Shown here: positions 1-4,758 of the stretch, piece by piece
Position numbering within the stretch: the stretch's first letter is position 1
Layout of the letters: the number at the start of each line of letters is the position of its first letter
Assembly (NCBI GenBank): GCA_021782675.1
Contig: JAJXUS010000169.1
Span: 1-5,581, forward strand
Direction of reading: 5' to 3'
DNA: 5,581 nt
From: Acidobacteriota bacterium
GTDB taxonomy: Bacteria > Acidobacteriota > Terriglobia > Terriglobales > Acidobacteriaceae
Made by a program: the position numbers and the translations under genes
Notes under the pieces: model-generated
Database searches by the model: none
Told to the model about the DNA's origin: nothing
The model's input: the letters and a program-made list of their open reading frames with translations, nothing else

Positions 1-812
1 GGGTCCTGCAGGTTTGGAGAGTAGTAACTGAGAGGAAAGAAGCAAAAGCCTCCATTGAGAAACAGTGGCAACGTGTAAGGAGCAATGTCGATGCGCCCGC
101 CGGGGCCTTCGGGGGAACTGTTGAGGGTCAGCGTGACCGGCGTGCCGAGGCCATCCTGGATGCCTGCCTGGGTTGGGTTATAAAAGCTCGAGTGAAGGCT
201 GTCCCGAATGTCGGACTGATATCCGCGCCCATAGGCCACTGCGATCAGATTTCCGAAGCTTCCATAACCGGTATTGAGGTAATTCACATAGCCGCCGCCA
301 TTGCAATCCGCACCGAGTGTTGCTCCATTGCTGGTGATCGTAGCCTGGTACGCGGTAAAGTCACTGGCTGTATAAATGTTCTGCGGATTCCATCCAGCGC
401 AGGCATTGCTGGAAGCTTGAGCCGTGTAGGTCTGCGTGGCGACAGCAGAAAAATTTCCGCTGGAGTCTTCAGCAATTGCATGGACGACGGCCGCCCCAAC
501 CAGTGTGAAGCACGGGACGGTGGTGCTGGGTGCACATGTCGTTCCATGCGTTGCAGAAGGAGTGCTTCCATCCAGCGTATAGACTATCGTTGTGCCGGAC
601 GTAGCATCCGTGATGTAGACAGGTGTGCTGCCGGAGATTGCAGTAACCGTCGGAGAGATTTCCGGCGGGCTGACTGCCGTCGAAGTAACAGGAGGCGGCG
701 TCGAGGTTGACGGAGACTGACCGCCACAACCAGCCAGGCCCAAAAACATAAGCAGCAGAAGGACAGAGATACAAGTGGGGGCCTTGAATGCGGTGGCGAA
801 TGCGTTGTGCAT
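1..812 (-). CDS. Secreted lipoprotein with chitobiase-C-terminal-like domain (N-terminal 270 codons, 3' end outside window)
   Basis: An open frame runs from ATG at 812 down to the left edge with no stop, giving 270 residues. The start is supported by AGGAGAG at 829-823, ten bases upstream. Residues 1-29 form a lipoprotein signal: a Leu/Phe-rich hydrophobic core (about 15-27) and the lipobox LAGC with Cys29 as the lipidated residue, followed by a Ser/Thr/Pro-rich linker (33-50). Residues about 50-130 resemble the chitobiase/beta-hexosaminidase C-terminal Ig-like domain, with its hallmark YTLDGSTPS (78-86) and a C-terminal ATQTYTA strand; Cys93 and Cys101 may form a disulfide. Residues 135-270 are rich in Gly, Tyr, Asn and Ser and I do not recognise them. 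Such domains are common non-catalytic modules in acidobacterial surface proteins, so the function is unknown. Codons end in G or C visibly less often than in the other genes here. The gene is divergent from the hydrolase. Confidence 0.82.
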   Translation of the reverse strand, partial: MHNAFATAFKAPTCISVLLLLMFLGLAGCGGQSPSTSTPPPVTSTAVSPPEISPTVTAISGSTPVYITDATSGTTIVYTLDGSTPSATHGTTCAPSTTVPCFTLVGAAVVHAIAEDSSGNFSAVATQTYTAQASSNACAGWNPQNIYTASDFTAYQATITSNGATLGADCNGGGYVNYLNTGYGSFGNLIAVAYGRGYQSDIRDSLHSSFYNPTQAGIQDGLGTPVTLTLNSSPEGPGGRIDIAPYTLPLFLNGGFCFFPLSYYSPNLQD

Positions 813-1258
813 AAAAAACGGTCTCTCCTGCGTTGAGAATGGCTCGTTTGACGGTGGGTGCCACTGCACCTTTGGCCGGACCGTCGCCACTGCGTTCAGC
901 CAGCGCGCCTGCCTACAGGTATCCAGTTTGGTGGAGCCGCCGCCCTTTGTCCGATATGGGGAATGGCCCGCGACTGGAAACCCCAGAATGCATGAAAAAG
1001 TCGCGCAGCGCTGTCGAAAAGTACAGATTTTTCACCAGTGGTCTAACCTGCATTAACATCCATCCGTCCGCCACGGTAAGTGTGGAATTGGTTTTGTTCA
1101 CGCGGAATTCGCGCTGCGGGCCATTGAATGCTCGACACCAGTTACTTCAATTGCTTCAGGCCTCAACCCACGTCCGCATAAATTCCCACCACCTGGCACC
1201 GCCGTCCACATACACTCGTAGCGCTGGAACAATCTTCCTCAAGGATGCGCACAAACAA
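813..1258. other. Divergent intergenic region (446 bp), no convincing gene
   Basis: This stretch separates the leftward lipoprotein gene from the rightward hydrolase gene and should hold both promoters. No box pair here is close to the sigma70 consensus. The plus-strand candidate TTGCTT (1151-1156) and CATAAA (1177-1182) has a 20-bp spacer and is weak. One imperfect inverted repeat lies at 987-1054 (listed separately). A plus-strand frame is open across the region from 833, but its translation shows no domain and the hydrolase signal peptide begins only at 1259. Confidence 0.6.
987..1054. repeat. Imperfect inverted repeat in divergent region
   Basis: AATGCA (987-992) pairs with TGCATT (1049-1054), and the adjacent TGAAAAA (993-999) pairs with TTTTTCA (1028-1034), leaving a 14-base bulge on the right side. 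A short hairpin CTGG/CCAG (974-977/983-986) sits just to the left. The structure could form in a transcript of either strand or be a binding site. It lies about 175 bp from the lipoprotein start and 205 bp from the hydrolase start. No function can be assigned. Confidence 0.4.
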
Positions 1259-2386
1259 ATGCCTGTCATGCTCAAGACCTGTCTTCGCTCGGCGTTCACG
1301 GCCGTGCTCACCTCGTTGTGCTGGTTTTGGGCCGCGCCGCGCCTGCGGGCGCAGGTTGCGCCGTCCACCAAGGTCCAGCCCATGCCGCCCATCACCACGG
1401 ACTCCAGCTATCTTGGCCCTGACGGCTCCGCTCACATCACGCGCGTCGTGCCCATTCCCACCACCATCAGTCCGCAGGCGCAGAGGTTTCTCGCTCGCAC
1501 GCCGCCGGACCTTGGCAGCATGACGCTCGCCCAGCGGCGCCACAATACGGACGTCTGGCAGGCCGACCGCGGCGCACGCTTCCGCGCCCTCTATCCCGTC
1601 AACGTGTCACAGGCCGTCATCGCCGGCGTGCCTGTCAAAAACATCACGCCGCTCCAAATGCCCAGTGCCAACCGTGACCGCGTCCTGATGAACCTGCATG
1701 GCGGCGGGTTCGATTCGGACTCCGGCTCGCTGACGGAAACCGTTCCCATCGCCAACCTCACGCAGACCCGCGTCGTAGCAGTTCTCTATCGCCTGCTGCC
1801 GGAGCATCCCTTTCCCGCGCAGGTGGATGACGCTGTCGCCGTCTACCGGGAGCTTCTCAAGACCTATCAGCCGCGTCACATCTGCATCTACGGCACCTCC
1901 GCTGGCGCCATCCTCACGCCGCAGGTCGCCGTTCGCCTGCGTCAGTTAGGCCTTCCGCTGCCTGCATGCCTCGGCATCTTTTCTGGTCTGGGAGATTTCA
2001 CCCGCCGCGGCGATTCGCAGTCGATCTTTGGCCTCTTCGGTTTTTCCGGCCCCATCGGCATGCCGTCCAGCCGTCCCGCGCATCCCGCTGCCGCTGCAGC
2101 AAAACCCGCGGCACATCCGCCGGTCAACCCGAAAGACCCGGTCCGCTCGCCCATCTTTGCCGACCTGCACGGATTCCCGCCCTCGCTCTTTATCAGCAGT
2201 GAGCGTGACATGCTGCTTAGCGGAACCATCAATCTGCATCGCGCCTTTCTCGCCAGCGGGGTCGATGCGCAGCTTGTCGTCTTCGATGGATTGCCGCACG
2301 CCTTCTGGAACCATCCCGGCTTGCCCGAAACGCGCCAGGCCGACCAGATCATGGCCGACTTCTTCCGCCGCCAGCTTGACCGCTGA
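1259..2386 (+). CDS. Secreted alpha/beta hydrolase, hormone-sensitive-lipase (family IV esterase) type
   Basis: The product is 375 residues, predicted to hydrolyse carboxyl esters outside the cytoplasm. Residues 1-31 look like a Sec signal peptide: basic start with Lys6 and Arg10, hydrophobic core about 12-26, likely cleavage after Ala31. Family motifs appear in order: the oxyanion-hole HGGGF (147-151), LPEHPFPAQVDDAV after it, the nucleophile elbow GTSAG with Ser214, SERDM with Asp317, and LPHAFW with His347. Ser214, Asp317 and His347 form a complete predicted triad. This is the alpha/beta-hydrolase-3 layout. An unusual Ala/Pro/His-rich stretch (about 269-293) sits between the nucleophile and acid regions. 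ATG 1259 was chosen because the signal peptide starts there. An AAGGA at 1241-1245 is 13 bases upstream, somewhat far, and ATG 1268 is a less likely alternative. The natural substrate cannot be told. The phosphofructokinase gene follows after 91 bp. Confidence 0.88.
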   Translation: MPVMLKTCLRSAFTAVLTSLCWFWAAPRLRAQVAPSTKVQPMPPITTDSSYLGPDGSAHITRVVPIPTTISPQAQRFLARTPPDLGSMTLAQRRHNTDVWQADRGARFRALYPVNVSQAVIAGVPVKNITPLQMPSANRDRVLMNLHGGGFDSDSGSLTETVPIANLTQTRVVAVLYRLLPEHPFPAQVDDAVAVYRELLKTYQPRHICIYGTSAGAILTPQVAVRLRQLGLPLPACLGIFSGLGDFTRRGDSQSIFGLFGFSGPIGMPSSRPAHPAAAAAKPAAHPPVNPKDPVRSPIFADLHGFPPSLFISSERDMLLSGTINLHRAFLASGVDAQLVVFDGLPHAFWNHPGLPETRQADQIMADFFRRQLDR

Positions 2387-2477
2387 TGGCGCGCAGCGCT
2401 TTCCATCGCACAGCCCGCGTCGTCGCTGCCGCTAAAATGAGGGGCAGATAAATTTTCTGTTGAAGGAGAGAAAGCGC
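2387..2477 (+). other. Short intergenic spacer, hydrolase to phosphofructokinase
   Basis: The 91-bp gap has no hairpin followed by a T tract, so read-through from the hydrolase gene is possible. A TAAAAT at 2433-2438 resembles a -10 box but no good -35 lies 16-18 bp upstream. An independent promoter is therefore possible but unproven. Confidence 0.4.
2463..2470 (+). promoter_or_regulatory. Shine-Dalgarno that fixes the phosphofructokinase start
   Basis: AAGGAGAG lies seven bases before ATG 2478. A TTG at 2460 in the same frame would place this sequence inside the coding region and has no ribosome-binding site of its own, so ATG 2478 is the start. Confidence 0.85.
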
Positions 2478-3521
2478 ATGCGGGTTGGAATGTTGACGGG
2501 CGGCGGTGATTGCCCGGGGTTGAATGCGGTGATCCGGGCGGCAGTACGTAAGGGAATTTTTCACTACGGCGACGAGTTTGTCGGGTTTCTTGAGGGCTGG
2601 CGCGGCGTGCTCGAAAACAAGACCATGCCGCTCACCATTGAGTCCGTCTCGGGCATCCTGCATCTCGGCGGCACCATTCTGCGCACCTCCCGCACCAATG
2701 TGCGTAAAAAGCCGGGCGGGCTGGAGCAGTGCATCTCGGTCATTCAGCAGAACAAGCTGGATGCGCTGATCACCATCGGCGGCGACGACACGCAGGGCGT
2801 GGCCAATGCGCTGATCGAAAAAGGCGTGAAGTGCGTCGGCGTGCCGAAGACGATCGACAATGATCTGAACGGAACCGATGCCTGTTTCGGCTTCGACACC
2901 GCGGTCAGCATTGCGACAGAGGCCGTCGATCGCCTGCACTCCACGGCCGAGGCGCACAGCCGCGTCATCGTATGCGAAGTGATGGGCCGCGACGCCGGCT
3001 GGATCGCTGTCTACAGCGGCGTTGCGGGCGGGGCGGACGCCATCCTGGTGCCGGAGGTTCCCATCGATCTGGACGCTGTGATTGCGCAAATCAAGGACCG
3101 TCGCGCGCGCGGCAAAAACTTCAGCATCATCGTGGTCGCGGAGGGCGCGAAGATGCCGGCCTCCGACGCCAAGGCGACGCATGGCAGCAAGCTGGACGAG
3201 TTCGGCCACGAGCGGCTGGCGGGCATCGGCCAGTACGTTGCCGATGAGATCGAGAAGCGCACCGGCTTCGAAACGCGCTCCGTCAACCTGGGGCACACGC
3301 AGCGCGGCGGTACGCCCACTGCCTACGACCGCATGCTGGCTACGCGCTACGGCGCCGGCGCGATCGACCTGGTGCACCAGAATAGGTTTGGCCGCCTGGT
3401 CGTGCTGCGCGGTACGGAGATCACGGACATCGCGCTGGCGGATGCCATCTCCAAGAACCGGACGGTGGATCCCAAACTTCTCGATCTGGCGAAGAGCCTG
3501 CAGCCGGACCTGAAAGCGTAG
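2478..3521 (+). CDS. pfkA: 6-phosphofructokinase, group III, with pyrophosphate-type active-site residues
   Basis: The 347-residue product phosphorylates fructose 6-phosphate to fructose 1,6-bisphosphate in glycolysis, in the cytosol. Visible landmarks are the N-terminal GGGDCPGLNAVIR (8-20), Arg72, GGDDT (101-105), PKTIDND (123-129) with catalytic Asp127, Arg162, MGR (169-171) and GHTQRGG (272-278). From Arg72 to MGR the numbering coincides with Escherichia coli PfkA, which makes comparison direct. E. coli has Gly104 and Gly124, as ATP enzymes do; here both are replaced, by Asp104 and Lys124. That pair is the established signature of PPi-dependent enzymes, while ATP-using group III enzymes keep Gly104 with Lys124. 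The phosphoryl donor is therefore probably PPi and the reaction reversible, in which case the symbol pfp would be more apt. Length is usual for group III. The family assignment is firm; the donor is inferred. Confidence 0.95.
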   Translation: MRVGMLTGGGDCPGLNAVIRAAVRKGIFHYGDEFVGFLEGWRGVLENKTMPLTIESVSGILHLGGTILRTSRTNVRKKPGGLEQCISVIQQNKLDALITIGGDDTQGVANALIEKGVKCVGVPKTIDNDLNGTDACFGFDTAVSIATEAVDRLHSTAEAHSRVIVCEVMGRDAGWIAVYSGVAGGADAILVPEVPIDLDAVIAQIKDRRARGKNFSIIVVAEGAKMPASDAKATHGSKLDEFGHERLAGIGQYVADEIEKRTGFETRSVNLGHTQRGGTPTAYDRMLATRYGAGAIDLVHQNRFGRLVVLRGTEITDIALADAISKNRTVDPKLLDLAKSLQPDLKA

Positions 3522-3562
3522 GGCAGGCGCGGGAACGCAAAGAAAAATAAGGGGAGTGAGCG

Positions 3563-3598
3563 ACGCGAAGGGCCCTCGGGCTCTTCGCGTTCCTTTCT
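3563..3598 (+). terminator. Rho-independent-type terminator after phosphofructokinase
   Basis: ACGCGAAGGGCC (3563-3574) pairs with GGCTCTTCGCGT (3579-3590) through 12 bp with a single G-U wobble, closed by the tetraloop CTCG. The tail TCCTTTCT (3591-3598) is T-rich but interrupted. It begins 41 bp after the phosphofructokinase stop, the expected place for the end of that transcript. Confidence 0.72.
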
Positions 3599-3631
3599 GG
3601 GAATGGCGGGGAATCGAGAAACCAACGGGGA

Positions 3632-3671
3632 GGGCCTGAGGAATTTTTCAGGCCCGGTTTGCCTGTTTTTT
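3632..3671 (+). terminator. Second hairpin pair with T6 tract, possible backup terminator
   Basis: GGGCCTGA (3632-3639) is perfectly complementary to TCAGGCCC (3648-3655). The CAGGC within that right arm (3649-3653) can instead pair with GCCTG (3661-3665), which is directly followed by TTTTTT (3666-3671). The two foldings exclude each other. The second has the shape of a short intrinsic terminator and the first would prevent it. It may simply back up the terminator at 3563-3598. Confidence 0.45.
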
Positions 3672-3711
3672 GAGAGATTTTTCAGGTTTACCCCACGGCG
3701 TACCCTGAAAA
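3645..3711. repeat. Three TTTTCAGG elements upstream of the HTH gene promoter
   Basis: TTTTCAGG occurs directly at 3645-3652 and 3679-3686 and inverted, as CCTGAAAA, at 3704-3711. The two direct copies extend to the 10-mer ATTTTTCAGG, 34 bp apart. The third copy ends 28 bp before the -35 box of the HTH gene. They can form a hairpin (8-bp stem, 17-base loop) or serve as protein-binding sites. Autoregulation by the HTH protein is an inference. Confidence 0.45.
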
Positions 3712-3738
3712 TGCCGCAGGGAACCCGAAAAAACACGA

Positions 3739-3767
3739 TTGAAATCCGGTCCCGTACCCCTTATAAC
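3739..3767 (+). promoter_or_regulatory. Sigma70-type promoter of the HTH gene
   Basis: The -35 box TTGAAA (3739-3744) and -10 box TATAAC (3762-3767) each match the consensus at five of six bases and are 17 bp apart. Transcription would start near 3774, giving a leader of about 55 bases. The sequence GTCCCG occurs at 3749-3754 and 3772-3777, flanking the -10 region. Confidence 0.75.
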
Positions 3768-3828
3768 CAAAGTCCCGGGGCCGTAGCGGTACAGCCCCCA
3801 ATCATCCCCTCTCCCCAGGAGATTTGCC

Positions 3829-4137
3829 ATGCCAGCTCTACCCCGTTCGCAGAATCCAATGACTGGTGCGGAGCCAGCGCGGCCCTTTGCCGCCGGCGCG
3901 GAGCGGGAGGTGATGGACATTCGCCAGGCTGCGGAGTACCTGGGAATCAGCGCGGACAGTCTGTATAAGTATGCGTCGGAAGGCTTCATTCCTGCCTTTA
4001 AGCTGGGCAACCGCTGGCGCTTCAAGCGGTCGCTGCTCGAGAGCTGGATGGAGCGCCAGAGCCTGGGCGCTGCGGACCCGGCGGCGGAAAAGGCTGTCCG
4101 CCCGCGCCAGAAAAAGCCCGTGCGCCGGGTCCGCTAG
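3829..4137 (+). CDS. Excisionase-like HTH_17 (MerR-type helix-turn-helix) DNA-binding protein
   Basis: The 102-residue protein consists of a disordered Pro/Ala-rich N-terminus (1-27), one winged helix-turn-helix (about 29-75) and a basic tail ending in KKPVRRVR. The core reads DIRQAAEYLGIS (30-41), then a recognition helix about SLYKYASEG (44-52), IPAFKLGNRWRF (54-65) and a closing helix SLLESWM (68-74). This is the excisionase/HTH_17 pattern, which binds DNA and either regulates transcription or assists recombination. Start ATG 3829 has AGGAG at 3817-3821, seven bases upstream, and a good promoter at 3739-3767. No integrase, phage gene or attachment site is nearby, so a chromosomal regulator of the BldC/AlpA kind is more likely than a true excisionase. 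Its targets are unknown; the TTTTCAGG repeats upstream are candidates. Confidence 0.88.
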   Translation: MPALPRSQNPMTGAEPARPFAAGAEREVMDIRQAAEYLGISADSLYKYASEGFIPAFKLGNRWRFKRSLLESWMERQSLGAADPAAEKAVRPRQKKPVRRVR

Positions 4138-4489
4138 CTGCGGAGCCCCCAAGGCACCCGCAAATCTTCACCGCGAGTCGGATCGAGGCAACCACACCGC
4201 GCTGCGTGCGGCTGCCGGGCAGTGCTGCGTCTTCTTGCCGGGCTGTGTGCAATGCCCACTCTGGCAGTTTCAAATGGACCGCTTCCGGAGAGCCGTCCCT
4301 GCCGACGCGCCTTCAGTCCCGGTTGTCCACACTTGCACAGTTCTTCCTCAGAAATTGCACCATCGCTGCGCCTTGTGGAGGCAGATTGCGAATCCTACAC
4401 TGAAGAGGATATGGGCTGGGGCGTGGAGCGCTGCAAGTCCTTTTCAGTGAACCAGTTCCAAAGGTAATACAATTAGTAGTGGTTAGTGC
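4138..4489. other. Non-coding stretch between the HTH gene and the nrdJ promoter
   Basis: I find no convincing gene here. Short plus-strand frames (for example 4222-4467) have no ribosome-binding site and no recognisable domain. Small features seen are an 11-base palindrome CTGCCGGGCAG (4210-4220), the octamer TGCCGGGC twice about 25 bp apart, and a locally AT-rich patch at 4461-4485 containing TACAAT (4468-4473), a possible -10 box without a good -35. No clear terminator for the HTH gene was found. Confidence 0.5.
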
Positions 4490-4518
4490 TTGACAGGCAC
4501 AACGCATGGCGGTACTTT
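4490..4518 (+). promoter_or_regulatory. nrdJ: Candidate sigma70 promoter for nrdJ
   Basis: TTGACA (4490-4495) is a perfect -35 box, followed after 17 bp by TACTTT (4513-4518), which keeps the most conserved first, second and last -10 bases. Transcription would begin near 4525, about 235 bases before the nrdJ start, leaving room for the structured leader. No NrdR-box palindrome was recognised around it. Confidence 0.5.
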
Positions 4519-4567
4519 CCCACTACAGGCCCAGAGCACACCCAGCCCATTCCTGAGGCGCCCGGGA

Positions 4568-4725
4568 CCGAAAGCACGACTTCGGCGATACCCTGCGGAC
4601 CGTTTGGCGACCTCCTTCGAACGACCGCGCACTTCGCCCACGTAACGCATTGGCGGCTGCGTTTCCCGCTTCGGGAAGCATGGCTTGAAACCGCAGGATC
4701 GCGACCGCGCCGGGCAGAACCGGCG
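4568..4725 (+). promoter_or_regulatory. Candidate structured 5' leader RNA of nrdJ
   Basis: Several perfect helices are packed into the stretch before nrdJ. CCGAA (4568-4572) pairs with TTCGG (4581-4585). A long-range CCTGCGG (4592-4598) pairs with CCGCAGG (4691-4697). Inside that closing helix lie GGCGA/TCGCC (4606-4610/4634-4638), AACGCA/TGCGTT (4644-4649/4658-4663) and, directly abutting it, TCCCG/CGGGA (4664-4668/4672-4676). CGCCGG/CCGGCG (4708-4713/4720-4725) follows, 18 bases before the ribosome-binding site. The first inner helix presents CTCCTT (4612-4617), complementary to AAGGAG of the nrdJ ribosome-binding site. The layout is that of a multi-branched cis-regulatory RNA. It lacks the B12-box consensus of cobalamin riboswitches. 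A candidate nrdJ-associated RNA motif has, as I recall, been reported by comparative genomics, but I cannot match it here from memory. Confidence 0.5.
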
Positions 4726-4743
4726 ACCGAACTTTTGGAGAAA

Positions 4744-4750
4744 TAAGGAG
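4744..4750 (+). promoter_or_regulatory. nrdJ ribosome-binding site
   Basis: TAAGGAG, near-perfect against the 16S rRNA 3' end, lies eight bases before ATG 4759 and fixes the nrdJ start. Its AAGGAG could be sequestered by CTCCTT at 4612-4617. Confidence 0.85.
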
Positions 4751-4758
4751 ACATTTTG

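Larger units (their letters stand above)
3522..3828. other. Intergenic region with terminators, repeats and the HTH gene promoter
   Basis: This 307-bp stretch contains, in order, a strong hairpin terminator, a second hairpin plus T6 tract, three TTTTCAGG-type elements, a sigma70 promoter and the ribosome-binding site of the HTH gene. I see no coding potential on either strand. Confidence 0.7.

Noticed and set aside
855..870. GCCACTG at 859-865, a heptamer found in cobalamin riboswitches
   Set aside because: No B12 box or other conserved riboswitch segments lie nearby, and the downstream gene on that strand has no cobalamin link. Likely chance.
833..1258. In-frame upstream extension of the hydrolase (a 517-residue reading)
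   Set aside because: The 142 extra residues show no domain and no ribosome-binding site, and would bury a normal signal peptide that starts at 1259.
2385..2407. GATGG/CCATC hairpin after the hydrolase as a terminator
   Set aside because: Only a 5-bp stem with a 13-base loop and no T tract after it.
2349..3377. Long minus-strand open frame of 342 codons opposite the phosphofructokinase gene
   Set aside because: The plus strand encodes a complete enzyme with all family motifs. The antisense frame shows no recognisable domain and is a typical shadow of high-GC codon bias.
3829..4137. Prophage or integrative-element excisionase
   Set aside because: The domain is excisionase-like, but there is no integrase, phage gene, tRNA or attachment-site repeat in the window, and the neighbours are housekeeping genes.
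4486..4746. 86-codon frame starting with GTG in the nrdJ leader, whose stop overlaps the nrdJ ribosome-binding site
   Set aside because: Its start overlaps the -35 box, it has no ribosome-binding site and no recognisable domain, and the same bases form the leader helices. A leader peptide cannot be fully excluded.
4138..4758. Search for a cobalamin riboswitch or an NrdR box before nrdJ
   Set aside because: Neither the B12-box consensus nor an ACACWATAT-type palindrome was seen, so neither is annotated despite being expected for this gene.
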